NCBI GenBank assembly: GCA_023376005.1
Contig: CM042157.1
Coordinates: 65,898,536 to 65,962,535, forward strand
Origin: Doryteuthis pealeii
Lineage: Eukaryota; Mollusca; Cephalopoda; Myopsida; Loliginidae
DNA: 64,000 bases
Reading direction: 5' to 3'
Shown here: piece after piece, positions 42,201-44,664 of the stretch
How the letters are laid out: each line of letters begins with the position of its first letter
How positions within the stretch are numbered: position 1 is the stretch's first letter
The notes under the pieces: generated by a model
Told to the model about the DNA's origin: nothing
What the model saw: the letters and a program-made list of their open reading frames with translations, nothing else
Database searches by the model: none
Made by a program: the position numbers and the translations under genes

Positions 42201-43004
42201 TTCTCTCTCTCTTCTTCTCTCTCTTTCTTCTCTCTTCTCTCATTATTTTCTCTTCTTTGTTCTTTCTTCTCTCTCTTTCTTTTCTTTCTCTTCTTCTCTC
42301 TCTCTTTCTTCTCTGTTTTTTTCTCTTACTTCTCTCTCTCTCTTTTCTCTTTTTTCTTAAACCGGAATAAAATTGATATTTGTTAATGTAGTCAAAAAAT
42401 TACTTACTAATGTGCTGGAACTGAGCATGTAGTCAAGGAGTGCTTGCTGGCATGCTGTAACAAATGAAGAAGCCAGAAAGGAGAGTGCAATGCATTGTAG
42501 GTAAGTGGGAGGGATAAAAGACACCCACTTACCTAAATAGGTGAAACTAGTCATTCAGTGAACAGGCGTCAGTGAATGAAGATGGAAGCAAAGAGAAAAG
42601 ACGGAAAGAATGGGAAAAGAGAAAGGGAAGCAGTAGGAGAAGAAATGAAGGAAATACAGTACTTTATGCCAACAAGGAACTCTTTTTATAATATCTATTA
42701 ATAATGGAGATTCGCTTCCGGTTTTTGTCTGTAACAAAAACTACGTCACTGCTTATGTCACATTACCCAAAATCGTCACAACATAGAATAAATACACTCA
42801 ATATTTGAACATGCAATATTAGACAGTCCTCATTGTTTTTTAAAACAAGTTTTTATAAATACATGACTGGTATTATATATCTATATATAGTTTGCTTTAT
42901 TTTAATATATATTTGTGCTATAACAGTAATCTTATATGTTGCTGTATTTTCAATTGGTCCAGGTTTGTATCAAGCTACTTATATTGCTAATGATAAACAT
43001 TGCG

Positions 43005-43041
<37 letters not shown>

Positions 43042-44055
43042 CATCAACAAGGTGTATGCATATCTACATCTATTTGCTTAAATATCATCTATTAATAATG
43101 GAGATTCGCTTCCGGTTTTTGTCTGTAACAAAAACTACGTCACTGCTTATGTCACATTACCCAAAATCATAATAACATAGAATAAATACACTCAAAATTT
43201 GAACATGCAGCATTAGACAGTCCTCATTGTTTTTTAAAACAAGTTTTTATAAATACATGACTGGTATTATATATCTATATATAGTTTGCTTTATTTTAAT
43301 ATATATTTAAAGTTTACATTTCAAATTGTTTTATTTTTTAATCCTTTAATGAATTTGATGATTTTACTTACTTAAGGTACAAACTCGCTGACATTGAATT
43401 TTTAACTCCCACCCCTCAGGCAATATGTTTCAAAAATCTATTTTTACATCGCCCAGAGGCCGTTTTTTCTTTTGCTAGTAATATATAATATCTGATATAT
43501 TTTCTTATCTGTTTTGTATTATGTTTTGTTGTTCCCAATATTTTGAGTTAGAACAGATCTAAATAATACAAATTATCAAGCCTCATCTCAAAAATAGCAA
43601 GAAACACCTGAAGAAGACCGGAGGACATATCAGCCGAAACATAGTGCATATAACAATAAAGATAACAATAGTCCGAAAACTCCAAATGATACTGTTGTAC
43701 CGGCCGTTCCTACAGTGGAGAATATACACCGGTTCTCACTATAAATAGTGAGACACCAAGTGAAAAGGTTGTACTGTTACCGTTTAACGGCAAGCTAGCC
43801 GTTCCTGTACCATTATTGTAAATACACTTGTCTTATTTTACCCTACTTCGACTTGACTTCTTTTTTACTGTTGGATTAACATCACAACAGATACAAATGT
43901 AAAATAGTGTTTTCAATTTGACTAAATTTTTTCCATTTTCTTTTCATTGATTCTATTTTTACAGGCCACAAGACAAAACTCACCAAACTGTAAAGGCTGA
44001 TGGATTTCCTAGAAATTTGGCTGAAGCTGTTGATTTAATTTTATCAAATAATTGA
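2235..44055 (+). CDS. LHPP: LHPP: phospholysine phosphohistidine inorganic pyrophosphate phosphatase (7 coding exons; apparent frameshift in exon 3)
   Basis: Cytosolic HAD-superfamily (class IIA, C2-cap) phosphatase. In known animals LHPP hydrolyses phosphohistidine, phospholysine and pyrophosphate using Mg2+. Joining 2235-2359, 7009-7196, 11131-11285, 12056-12119, 14558-14650, 41814-41905 and 43965-44055 gives about 268 residues once one base is discounted, against about 270 in vertebrates. Visible motifs: motif I LLDITGVLY with D17 and T19 (the family has DxSG rather than the usual DxDG); motif II CTNE with T54; the cap segment NPNCVVIGD; LDVGPYMKALEYAC; motif III GKPSPDFF with K189; motif IV MIGDDIVNDVGGAQ with D214, D215 and D219; C-terminal VKADGF..NLAEAVDLIL. 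All introns are GT..AG and every exon phase agrees except in exon 3. There an extra base in AAAGG near 11148-11152 would stop translation at about residue 115. This is an assembly indel, an allele or a lesion; the remaining conservation favours a working gene. Confidence 0.93.
3067..4221. mobile_element. Terminal-inverted-repeat element in intron 1
   Basis: GGGAGGCTACTCTAAC at 3067-3082 is matched by its exact reverse complement at 4206-4221. The interior of about 1.1 kb is very AT-rich with poly(A) and poly(T) runs and has no ORF. No clear target duplication was seen. It is a candidate non-autonomous DNA transposon, or chance preservation of two ends. Confidence 0.45.
4481..4764 (-). mobile_element. 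tRNA-derived SINE B, full length
   Basis: Read on the minus strand it starts with a tRNA-like head (box A-like GGTCTAATGGTTAG, box B-like GAGTTCAATTCC). A body follows with a TAGCTGGAGGGA-type block, and it ends near a TATATA tail at 4470-4480. This is the best-preserved minus copy in the window. Relatives are at 1560, 10245, 38950, 58845 and 60122. Confidence 0.75.
5148..5241. repeat. Tandem duplication of about 47 bp
   Basis: A 47-bp unit containing TTGCTATCAAAATTGAAATA or a close variant is present twice head to tail, at about 5148 and 5195. It is AT-rich with no coding potential. Confidence 0.6.
5720..5850 (-). repeat. Solitary copy of the 'CTTGAAACCATATAA' satellite
   Basis: This stretch carries TTACTTGAAACCATATAAC and related words that match the minus-orientation array at 29690-30080 and, reversed, the array at 27430-28730. 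It appears to be a single dispersed relative of that satellite, 22 kb away in intron 1. Confidence 0.55.
5967..6201. mobile_element. Foldback element with telomere-like core, 8-bp target duplication
   Basis: 235 bp. The ends GGACCATATG and CATATGGTTC are inverted repeats that extend about 80 bp inward. The centre holds a short degenerate TTAGGG block near 6055-6075. Perfect 8-bp direct repeats TATTAATG flank it at 5959-5966 and 6202-6209. An 8-bp duplication fits hAT-like or other 8-bp-TSD DNA transposons. The sister copy is at 49140-49379. Confidence 0.8.
7009..7196 (+). CDS. LHPP: LHPP coding exon 2
   Basis: The acceptor follows a long T tract (TTTTGTAG|A). It completes Arg42, then LNKAGIPVRFCTNE (motif II, T54) and runs through the start of the C2 cap to LKPLLLVSP. 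The donor C|GTAAGG leaves one base of residue 105. A much weaker in-frame alternative donor, CTC|GTTTCT at 7187, would restore frame with exon 3 but deletes residues that align well with the family. Confidence 0.9.
7197..8160. other. Intron 2, first part: no feature recognised
   Basis: AT-rich intronic DNA. A motif near 7440-7500 (CTGAAATTTTGTCCAGGTGT) has an inverted counterpart near 8045-8080, so 7430-8090 could be the remains of another foldback element, but the match is partial. No coding signal. Confidence 0.35.
8185..8420 (-). pseudogene. Decayed RTE-like LINE 3' end
   Basis: On the minus strand this matches the C-terminal and 3' part of the LINE at 22605-23395, including the segments for 'acatctgcatgt..', QLC..D..C.AEDLPG and the terminal (ATG)n-type tail, here as CATCATTATCATCA. 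Reading frames are broken. It is a 5'-truncated dead copy. Confidence 0.6.
8505..8835 (+). repeat. Dispersed repeat family D
   Basis: Starts at about TTGAAACAGATTAACATT, passes through a CT-rich tract and TAGCATGTCCTTTT, and ends with TTAAGGAACACAAGTATTAA. Other copies: 12440-12595, 24745-25075, 25085-25385 and, on the minus strand, 34895-35220. Non-coding; the nature of the element is unknown. Confidence 0.65.
9248..9764 (+). repeat. 50-bp minisatellite, about 10 copies
   Basis: A near-identical 50-bp unit runs from TTTCCGAATGGAGAGATGAC to CTACATCATGGCACTCG. Copies differ by only a few bases (for example ccaacgtg and tcaacgtg). Each unit contains TGACGTG and ACGTGTG. It sits in LHPP intron 2. 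The very low divergence means recent expansion or gene conversion. Confidence 0.9.
9960..11090. repeat. Repeat family N, two copies, one interrupted
   Basis: A block beginning about ACACTCTGACCTCTCACTCC and continuing through CCAATAGAAAC to TTTTCCGTGCTAATTTACA occurs at 9960-10111 plus 10542-10685 (split) and at 10850-11090 (intact). The intact copy gives the empty site for the element at 10112-10541. Short ORFs here are not conserved proteins. Confidence 0.65.
10112..10541. mobile_element. Foldback element made of inverted SINE B, inserted in repeat N
   Basis: The left arm (about 10121-10240) and right arm (about 10409-10527) are reverse complements over roughly 105 bp, from AGTGAAATAGATAAATAATT inward to the SINE B body. 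The loop holds a SINE B head in plus orientation (box B-like AGTTCAAATCCTGG). The uninterrupted repeat N at 10913-10925 reads CCAATAGAAAC, exactly where this copy is broken. Confidence 0.65.
11131..11285 (+). CDS. LHPP: LHPP coding exon 3, with apparent +1 frameshift
   Basis: The acceptor TTTTTGCAG|ATGC is clear. Read in the phase set by exon 2, it gives HALDDFK and then meets TGA within three codons. The next frame gives KEIDTNDPNCVVIGDFNDGFSYDN, strongly LHPP-like, through to SLGCG. Removing one G from AAAGG (11148-11152) joins both halves as HALDDFKEID, which aligns residue for residue with the family. The donor is GG|GTGAGT. Confidence 0.88.
11300..11471. mobile_element. Foldback element with telomere-like core, 14 bp after exon 3
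   Basis: The ends GGTTATT and AATAACC, and inner arms with AAACAAAGGGG and TTGACTGATAAAT, are inverted repeats (the left arm has about 17 extra bases). The centre reads CTAACCCTAACCCTAAACCC. It is related to 57164-57401. It begins only 14 bp beyond the last base of exon 3. No target duplication is visible, so it is older or rearranged. Confidence 0.65.
11626..11727. repeat. Perfect palindrome around a (TA)n tract
   Basis: TATACTTAGATATATGCTCT and the following bases are repeated in exact reverse complement after about 45 bp of (TA)n, giving arms of about 36 bp. The structure would extrude as a cruciform. Intron 3. Confidence 0.8.
12056..12119 (+). CDS. LHPP: LHPP coding exon 4
   Basis: A 64-nt exon with acceptor TTATTTTCAG|T and donor GAA|GTAAGT. 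It encodes KYYQDNGKLVLDVGPYMKA plus LE, residues 157-177, the segment joining the cap to the core in this family. Phase agrees with exons 3 and 5. Confidence 0.92.
12245..12287. repeat. (AAT)n microsatellite
   Basis: About 14 tandem AAT/ATA triplets in LHPP intron 4. Confidence 0.9.
12440..12595 (+). repeat. Family D repeat, 3' half only
   Basis: Matches the second half of 8505-8835 (AATAAGCAACACCA.. to TTAATAAACATGAGTATTAA) with point changes. The first half is missing. Confidence 0.55.
12596..13579. other. Intron 4 interior: no feature recognised
   Basis: Mixed AT-rich sequence with short (AAAT)n at 12770-12790 and a somewhat GC-richer block at 13090-13300. I found no conserved reading frame and no repeat shared with the rest of the window. 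Confidence 0.35.
13580..13834 (+). mobile_element. tRNA-derived SINE A, full length
   Basis: The head GCCGGGTTAGCTCAGTCGG carries a tRNA box A (TAGCTCAGTCGG) and box B-like AAGTTCGATACC. The body includes a CTTGGTCTAGCGCTA block, and the 3' end is CGACTTTACTT. About eleven copies lie in this window in both orientations. It is a SINE and not a tRNA gene: the acceptor stem does not close. Confidence 0.85.
13842..14235 (+). mobile_element. Non-autonomous Helitron (family E), complete
   Basis: The 5' end is A|TCTATTAATAATGG and the 3' end is TTTTGTACTAG|T, preceded by a GCCCGGAGGG hairpin remnant. In the consensus of the copies the hairpin is CGCCC-GGA-GGGCG. Ends of TC..CTAG, insertion between A and T, and no target duplication are Helitron hallmarks. 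No Rep/helicase is encoded. Sisters: 31024-31413, 42694-42915, 43088-43478. Confidence 0.75.
14306..14562 (+). repeat. Duplicated splice acceptor of exon 5
   Basis: The words ATGTATCTCTCTATTATTTC then AGTATG occur at about 14308-14332 and again at 14537-14562, where the second is the real exon 5 acceptor. Between them lie about 200 bp of (TA)n, (AT)-rich and (GA)n sequence. The upstream copy is a decoy acceptor followed by non-coding sequence. Confidence 0.75.
14558..14650 (+). CDS. LHPP: LHPP coding exon 5
   Basis: Exactly 31 codons, residues 178-208, YACDITAQVVGKPSPDFF onward. It holds HAD motif III Lys189. The acceptor ATTTCAG|TATG lies in a short sequence that is duplicated about 230 bp upstream (see 14306-14562). 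The donor is GAG|GTAAGA. The following intron is about 27 kb. Confidence 0.93.
14785..14925 (-). repeat. Family C repeat, head fragment
   Basis: In minus orientation this matches the start of the complete family C copies at 32228 and 39330, including CTCTGCAGAGG and GGCAACCCGTGATGCTTAAG. Short ORFs here are repeats of that family and are not genes. Confidence 0.65.
14930..15178 (-). mobile_element. SINE A, full length
   Basis: Begins with TAAAGTCGTC and ends at the tRNA-like head (reverse complement of TTAGCTCAGTCAGTAGAGC). It lies directly after the family C fragment in the same orientation. Confidence 0.8.
15418..15737. mobile_element. MITE family P (hAT-like ends)
   Basis: The ends TTTGACGGCATATAGGAC and GCGTCTTATATGCC are inverted repeats. 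The same ends with a better match bound 59786-60121, and a single end is at 16650-16760. The 'GGCATATAAGACGCAC' type of terminus resembles widely dispersed hAT-like MITEs. Assignment to hAT is from memory of that terminus and is tentative. Confidence 0.6.
16650..16760 (+). repeat. MITE family P, one end only
   Basis: TTGGACGGCATATAAGATGC followed by CCATTTCAGTAGGTCAGATT matches the left part of 59786-60121. The other terminus is not found nearby. Confidence 0.55.
16893..17159 (-). pseudogene. LINE reverse-transcriptase C-terminal remnant (ORF2 end)
   Basis: An 88-residue open frame carries TRGHAYKVRK, then FRKDFFTLRIAETWNKLPAS and a final TESFKASM. This is the recognisable C-terminal region of non-LTR retrotransposon ORF2 proteins of the CR1/Jockey-like type, in which an RxFFxxRxxxxWNxLP block precedes the end. 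The RT and endonuclease domains are absent, so the copy is 5'-truncated. No frameshift is present within the fragment. Confidence 0.72.
17217..17862. repeat. 70-bp direct repeats flanking a split SINE A
   Basis: The sequence TAATGAGATTAAATAAAAAT.. to GGAATAACTC (17217-17290) recurs at 17790-17862. Between them lies a 5'-truncated SINE A (17297-17411 and 17735-17770) that is interrupted by about 320 bp of unrelated GC-richer DNA (17412-17734). The split SINE parts are GATACTGACT and ACACCGACTTTAGGCCACCC. Confidence 0.6.
17880..18135 (+). repeat. Dispersed repeat family M
   Basis: A GC-richer element containing CCCTTCAAGGGGGTCGCCTC, GGCAATAAACCCAGCCCTGC and CCCCTGGGATCAAC. A second copy at 25929-26212 has a target duplication. 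It has internal self-complementarity. The short ORF across it is not convincing. Confidence 0.65.
18290..18560 (+). repeat. Possible solo LTR or promoter-like repeat
   Basis: A GC-richer island in AT-rich DNA, ending with GGAATAAAATAACATCATTG, which includes an AATAAA signal. It resembles the R/U5 layout of an LTR, but no matching second LTR, primer-binding site or gag-pol sequence is found in the window. Low confidence. Confidence 0.25.
19050..19490 (-). repeat. LTR-like repeat family Q, copy 1
   Basis: Shares with 33810-34170 a GACTTTAATA..AAGCAC.TGGAGA block, a run of ATACAT words, GTCACTTACT and a block of C before the end. Read on the minus strand, TTATTAAAG could be a poly(A) signal. 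It may be a solo LTR; the coding part is absent. Confidence 0.4.
19535..19690 (-). pseudogene. RTE-like LINE 3' end, decayed
   Basis: On the minus strand it matches 22605-23395 at the block for 'GGAAGCC..ACATGG' and the terminal block before the (ATG)n tail. Only about 150 bp remain. Confidence 0.5.
19815..20236. mobile_element. Foldback/MITE-like element, about 420 bp
   Basis: TTTGATATATTGAAAAAACA followed by AATGATGTTTACAAATGCTT at the left is repeated in reverse complement at 20196-20236. The interior is GC-richer, with a G7 run at about 20122. It abuts a (TA)n tract on the left. No target duplication could be defined because of that tract. Confidence 0.6.
20287..20561. mobile_element. 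Foldback element with two nested pairs of arms
   Basis: The outer arms are CCTTTTGAAAGGAAGGAAAA at the left and TTTTTCCTTCCTTTCAAAGG at the right. The inner arms hold CTTAAAATTTCAGTCTCATC and its reverse complement near 20433-20455. The element could fold into one long stem with a side bulge. Non-coding. Confidence 0.65.
21058..21125. repeat. (GA)n and (TG)n microsatellites
   Basis: A short TA/TG run is followed by about 16 GA units at 21093-21123. Confidence 0.8.
21240..21430 (+). repeat. Family C repeat, central fragment
   Basis: Contains CAAGCCCTAGCACCTATATG, GGTGAGGTTCCA and CTCCCAGGCCCACATTGACC, matching the middle of 39330-39960. Confidence 0.65.
22080..24050 (+). repeat. Segmental duplication, about 430 bp or more, second copy split by a LINE
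   Basis: 22080-22525 and 23398-23815 are about 95% identical by eye (ATATCTATGTTTGCTTAAAC.. onward). A weaker match extends from 21820 and 23850. The second copy starts at 22573 (TTGAAAATTTAAATTCTTTG) and is interrupted at 22605 by the LINE fragment. Confidence 0.7.
22605..23395 (+). pseudogene. 5'-truncated RTE-like LINE with 11-bp target duplication
   Basis: The open frame begins inside the palm domain: DADYADDLALLADT contains the YADD catalytic box of reverse transcriptase. LNSKPLKPVEQFTYLGGNIS and SVLLYGCTTWTLTKRLE, the usual thumb-region words, follow. The frame breaks in a C8 run near 23130. The neighbouring frame then continues with RRTRRAGHCWRSKDELISDI and AEDLPGVMNDREG. A TGA also replaces an expected Arg codon at the join. 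The 3' end is (ATG)n, and TGTATTGCAAT flanks both sides (22594-22604 and 23396-23406). Confidence 0.85.
24108..24440 (+). repeat. Diverged tandem duplication of about 120 bp
   Basis: The block TTAAAATTTAGTCTGAAAAA.. to AATAATTCAATGGA occurs at about 24130-24230 and again at 24335-24435, with several substitutions. AT-rich, non-coding. Confidence 0.55.
24745..25075 (+). repeat. Family D repeat
   Basis: A full-length-looking copy from TTGAAACAGATTAGCATT to AAAGAACACAAGCATTAATA. It is followed by a second, 5'-shortened copy. Confidence 0.6.
25085..25385 (+). repeat. Family D repeat, second tandem copy
   Basis: Starts within the CT tract and ends at TTAAGGAACACAAGTATTAA. It lies head to tail after 24745-25075. 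Confidence 0.6.
25445..26400 (-). repeat. Family C repeats, at least two, one split by family M
   Basis: Minus-strand family C pieces are at 25445-25660, 25665-25928 and 26213-26400. The last two are one element broken by family M at 25929-26212: the words CATCAGATAGAGTTTA and CATCAGATATAGTTTA flank the insert. Short ORFs here are repeat-derived. Confidence 0.65.
25929..26212 (+). mobile_element. Family M element nested in family C, with about 15-bp target duplication
   Basis: Matches 17880-18135 (CTCAAGGGGGTGCCTCAGGC, ATAAACCCAGCCCTACCCCT). The flanking ATCAGATA/TAGTTTA-type direct repeats (25913-25927 and about 26214-26229, one mismatch) suggest retroposition through target-primed reverse transcription. 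No tRNA-like boxes were recognised. Confidence 0.6.
26580..26760 (-). repeat. Family C repeat, fragment
   Basis: Contains CTCCACATTCCCCAGAGCTC and CATCAGATAGAGTTTAATG in minus orientation. Truncated at both ends. Confidence 0.6.
26880..27430. other. Low-complexity intronic DNA
   Basis: Poly(A), poly(T) and (CAAAA)n runs, then a 15-bp unit CATCTGTAGGGGATA repeated three times at about 27346-27390. No coding signal. Confidence 0.6.
27430..28735 (+). repeat. Satellite array with unit of about 95 bp, about 13 copies
   Basis: The unit contains TTATATGGTTTCAAGTATTC, CTATCTAATATTAATAATCA, then ATGGTTTCAAGTAATTATTT and ATAATAATCATTTGTTT with a CACACAG end. Each unit holds two variants of GGTTTCAAGTA, so it is itself an old dimer. 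Some units are shortened. A reversed array of the same family is at 29690-30080. Confidence 0.85.
28760..28985 (-). mobile_element. SINE A inserted at the edge of the satellite array
   Basis: AGTAAAGTCGTC to GAGCTAACCCGGCCC, nearly full length with a small deletion near the left end and near box B. Satellite words resume on its right. Confidence 0.75.
29330..29600 (+). repeat. Family C scraps
   Basis: GTTGGCAGGGATTAGAATAA and AAGCTCCAATTCTGGAGTCC are diverged pieces of family C in plus orientation. The rest is unassigned. Confidence 0.45.
29690..30080 (-). repeat. Same satellite in inverted orientation, about 4 copies
   Basis: The unit reads TTACTTGAAACCATATAATT, ATTAGTATTAGATAGGAATG, CTTGAAAGCATATAACTG and AAATGATTATTATTAGATAG, the reverse complement of the array at 27430-28735. 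The two arrays are inverted relative to each other, with about 1 kb between. Confidence 0.8.
30083..30334 (-). mobile_element. SINE A, full length, between satellite arrays
   Basis: CGTAAAGTCGTCGGGGCGGC to ACCGACTGAGCTAAACTGAG. It marks the junction between the satellite at 29690-30080 and the related array that follows. Confidence 0.8.
30335..31023 (-). repeat. Satellite variant with unit of about 90 bp, about 8 units
   Basis: The unit contains CAATTATTTGTATTAAGAAA, AGTTACTTGATGTTATAATT, GTTTACTAAGGATTATTATT and AGTTACTTGAAACCATATAA. It shares the last words with the neighbouring satellite and is therefore a diverged branch. Several units are internally deleted. The array is cut by a Helitron at 31024. 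Confidence 0.8.
31024..31413 (+). mobile_element. Non-autonomous Helitron (family E), 5' end damaged
   Basis: Reads ATAATGGAGATATGCTTCCG at the start and ends GCCCGGAGGGC hairpin, then TTTTTTATTTTG and CTAG|T. The body is the same as at 13842-14235. The expected TCTATTA start has been lost at the junction with the satellite. Confidence 0.7.
31480..32150. other. Unassigned GC-richer stretch in intron 5
   Basis: Less AT-rich than its surroundings, with an AGAGAGAGAGG run near 31810 and a CT-rich run near 32055. It could be a single-copy LTR or an old transposon, but no terminal repeats or coding frame were found. Confidence 0.3.
32228..32830 (+). repeat. Family C repeat, complete
   Basis: About 600 bp. 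It runs from GCCCTGTCGGCTGGGGCATT through CCACCTGTTGGCCGTGGGTG and GGTGAGGTTCCAGTTTTGGA to a tail CGGCATTAAATGACCCACTG with a CAAAACAAACC end. A non-autonomous element of unknown class. The ORF at 32298-32579 is repeated in other copies only as broken frames, so it is not counted as a gene. Confidence 0.7.
33135..33705 (+). repeat. Family C repeat, nearly complete
   Basis: Same order of blocks as 32228-32830, with a C9 run at about 33189 and the tail GGCATAAAATAACCCAACAA. Confidence 0.7.
33810..34170 (-). repeat. LTR-like repeat family Q, copy 2
   Basis: Shares blocks with 19050-19490 (GACTTTAATACATAAGCACG, GTCACTTACTTAGG and a CCCCCCC run). A minus-strand TATTAAAG could act as a poly(A) signal. 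No internal coding region. Confidence 0.4.
34280..34545 (+). pseudogene. RTE-like LINE fragment, decayed
   Basis: Shows the words for LFQAV..SLLMYGCTTWT and KQHPTKRQL as in 22605-23395, then a shortened end GTGATGGACTAGAGGGATGG. Several frameshifts and a deletion are present. Confidence 0.65.
34604..34855 (+). mobile_element. SINE A, full length
   Basis: GGGCCAGGTTAGCTCAGTCG head with box B-like GGTTCGATACC; tail AACGACTTTACC. Confidence 0.82.
34895..35220 (-). repeat. Family D repeat
   Basis: Reverse complement of 8505-8835, starting TTCCTTAAAAGTATGACCGT and ending near TTAATCTGTTTCAATC. Confidence 0.65.
35250..35400 (+). repeat. Family K repeat
   Basis: CAAATCAAGTCATTTTGATA and GGTCACCCAATAAAGTATTG match 715-860. 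Confidence 0.6.
35400..35690. repeat. Palindrome plus 93-bp tandem repeat ending in a Helitron-like 3' terminus
   Basis: A short palindrome (CGAATGTAAATTTTACATTCG type) is followed by about 2.4 copies of a 93-bp unit with TTGTATATAAAACAAATTTA and AAAAAATGATTTTTATTAAT. At the right end, CCCAGGCAACACTAGG then CTCCACTAG|T resembles the family G Helitron terminus seen at 55485 and 55742. Confidence 0.6.
35820..35935 (-). repeat. Family G fragment
   Basis: Reverse complement of the start of 55515-55742 (GTTCATGACCAGGCAGGAGA, TCAAGCATGGACTTC). Confidence 0.6.
36240..36935 (+). repeat. 85-bp tandem repeat, 8 copies
   Basis: Units start with GTGGAATAGTCACACACTAC at about 36266, 36351, 36436, 36521, 36606, 36690, 36774 and 36859, each containing CCTCCACAAGATGGACTAGA and GGTCAGCTCTC. 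Two central units are 84 bp, which makes a short reading frame appear open (36604-36852); this is not a gene. Degenerate relatives continue at 37445-37735. Confidence 0.9.
36998..37097 (-). repeat. SINE B tail fragment
   Basis: TTTACCAACCCCTCCGCAAG to GTTTTCCTTCTCCTG in minus orientation; the tRNA-like head is absent. Confidence 0.65.
37445..37735 (+). repeat. Degenerate 85-bp-type repeat, longer units
   Basis: Two units of about 145 bp repeat TTTTTAGAAATAAACT, a GACTACCTC.ACAAG block, and a new segment GAGAGCAACTTAAGAGCAAC with TTAACCATGTA. The new segment also ends the main array at 36925-36980, so this is a higher-order relative. Confidence 0.7.
37870..37935 (-). pseudogene. RTE-like LINE terminal scrap
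   Basis: CATCATTATCATCATG followed by CTGATAGCACAGGTTCCC is the reverse complement of the LINE end at 23340-23395. Confidence 0.5.
37932..38685 (+). repeat. 129-bp tandem repeat, nearly 6 copies
   Basis: Unit landmarks GGGGTGGAATAGG at about 38061, 38190, 38319, 38448 and 38577 give a constant 129-bp spacing. The unit contains CTTGAACGCATGGGCAACCT, TTGATATTTATATGTAGAGG and CTCAAAGACATTTACTGATG. Because 129 is 43 codons, a frame stays open over several units (38008-38442, 38479-38688). I regard it as a consequence of the period, not proof of a protein. Confidence 0.9.
38950..39215 (+). mobile_element. SINE B, full length, followed by (TA)n
   Basis: The head TGTAATGGTTAGAGTCATAG with box B-like GAGTTCAAATCCTGG; body CCTCCAGCTATGAGTAAGTA; tail CATCCTGCTCGTGTGGAGGG, then TG and TA microsatellite to 39278. 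Confidence 0.8.
39330..39960 (+). repeat. Family C repeat, complete
   Basis: Matches 32228-32830 closely, from GCCCTATCGGCTGGGGCGTT to GGCATTAAATGACCCCGTGA, and ends in (CAAAC)n-type runs. A short internal duplication of the tail (ATTTCAAA..CGGCATTAAAT) is present. Confidence 0.72.
40273..40525 (+). mobile_element. SINE A, full length
   Basis: GGGGCCGGGTTAGCTCAGTC head, box B-like AGTTCGATAACG, tail CCCCGACGACTTTACTTT. It lies directly before the Helitron-like start at 40538. Confidence 0.82.
40538..40760 (+). mobile_element. Helitron family F, 5' part only
   Basis: TCTATTATTATACTAAAGCT then a body with TTTAATTGGTTTAAATAGTC matches the start of the complete copy at 54455-55106. The 3' hairpin and CTAG end were not found, so it is truncated. 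Confidence 0.55.
40940..41025 (-). pseudogene. Tail of a second LINE type
   Basis: On the minus strand, ATTGCCATTCAAAAATTGGT and ATGGACACTATGCCATCATT match the 3' part of the LINE at 59084-59520. Confidence 0.55.
41028..41813. other. End of intron 5: no feature recognised
   Basis: AT-rich. A GTTTGTTAATGACAGACAAT stretch and its surroundings have partial inverted matches (TTTTTTTTTAATG..CATTAAAAAAAAA around 41440-41520), which would make a weak hairpin. It ends at the polypyrimidine tract of exon 6. Confidence 0.4.
41814..41905 (+). CDS. LHPP: LHPP coding exon 6
   Basis: Encodes residues 209-238 plus two bases of Arg239. It carries HAD motif IV in VVMIGDDIVNDVGGAQALG, where D214, D215 and D219 are expected to hold Mg2+. 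The acceptor is TATTTTAAG|G and the donor is AG|GTAAGT. A pyrimidine tract begins about 40 bp downstream. Confidence 0.93.
41945..42358. repeat. (CT)n / (TTCT)n pyrimidine tract, about 410 bp
   Basis: Almost pure pyrimidine on the + strand, made of TCTC and TTCT blocks. It opens long low-complexity frames on both strands that should not be annotated as proteins. It starts about 40 bp into LHPP intron 6. Confidence 0.95.
42694..42915 (+). mobile_element. Helitron family E, 3'-truncated
   Basis: A|TCTATTAATAATGGAGATTC start and body as in 43088-43478, but after TTTATTTTAATATATATTTG the sequence departs from the family. A (CA)n tract at 43009-43041 and about 50 bp separate it from the next copy. 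Confidence 0.7.
43088..43478 (+). mobile_element. Non-autonomous Helitron (family E), complete
   Basis: The 5' end TCTATTAATAATGGAGATTC is present and the 3' end is TTTTGCTAG|T, preceded by a CGCCC..GGCCG hairpin remnant. 391 bp. It lies in tandem with the truncated copy at 42694 and within LHPP intron 6. Confidence 0.77.
43580..43690 (+). repeat. Family H repeat, solitary copy
   Basis: ATTATCAAGCCTCATCTCAA, AACACCTGAAGAAGACCGGA, CAGCCGAAACATAGTG and ATAACAATAAAGATAACAAT match the 129-bp unit at 48178-48790. Confidence 0.7.
43965..44055 (+). CDS. LHPP: LHPP coding exon 7 and stop codon
   Basis: The acceptor TTTTTACAG|G completes Arg239, followed by PQDKTHQTVKADGFPRN and LAEAVDLILSNN, then TGA at 44053-44055. 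The VKADG and NLAEAVDL segments are hallmarks of the LHPP C-terminus. It lies about 490 bp after the 3' end of a small Helitron. Confidence 0.93.
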
Positions 44056-44190
44056 TTCTTAAAAAAAAAAAAGACAACAAGATTTAATTCATAAACCTTT
44101 TTGTGAATGAAAAACCTAGTATTTTCCCATTTCTCTTTGTACTTTGGATCGTAAGGCAATCATAATAAAGGAATGTTCTTCATTCTTAAA
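44056..44190 (+). promoter_or_regulatory. LHPP 3' UTR with first polyadenylation signal
   Basis: A short AT-rich 3' UTR. The first AATAAA is at 44164-44169, about 110 bp after the stop. The next copies of AATAAA lie in the tandem array that starts immediately downstream, at 44223, 44325, 44427 and 44529. Confidence 0.6.
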
Positions 44191-44586
44191 TTTTTAATGG
44201 ATTTAAAAAAATATGCCCTAATAATAAAATATATAAACACATATTTTGTAGAATTTTCTTTGTTTACTCTGATAAATGTTCTTCATTCTTAAATTTTTAA
44301 TGGATTTAAAAAATATGCCCTAATAATAAAATATATAAACACATATTTTGTGGAATTTTCTTTGTTTACTCTGATAAATGTTCTTCATTCTTAAATTTTT
44401 AATGGATTTAAAAAATATGCCCTAATAATAAAATATATAAACACATATTTTGTGGAATTTTCTTTGTTTACTCTGATAAATGTTCTTCATTCTTAAATTT
44501 TTAATGGATTTAAAAAATATGCCCTAATAATAAAATATATAAACACATATTTTGTGCAATTTTCTTTGTTTACTCTGATAAATGTA
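44171..44586 (+). repeat. 103-bp tandem repeat, 4 copies, carrying AATAAA
   Basis: Units begin TGTTCTTCATTCTTAAATTT at about 44174, 44277, 44379 and 44481 and contain ATGCCCTAATAATAAAATAT and TTTTCTTTGTTTACTCTGAT. Copies are almost identical. Each has one AATAAA. The first unit overlaps the end of the LHPP 3' UTR. Confidence 0.9.
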
Positions 44587-44664
44587 ACAACTATTAAAAG
44601 AGGTTGTAGTTTATTTACTAAATTTATTTCATGAAATAGAATATGAATTATCGTATTATAAAAG

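Noticed and set aside
41809..42370. Open frames on both strands across the CT tract
   Set aside because: Simple-sequence artefacts; the minus-strand frame also runs through LHPP exon 6 in the wrong direction.
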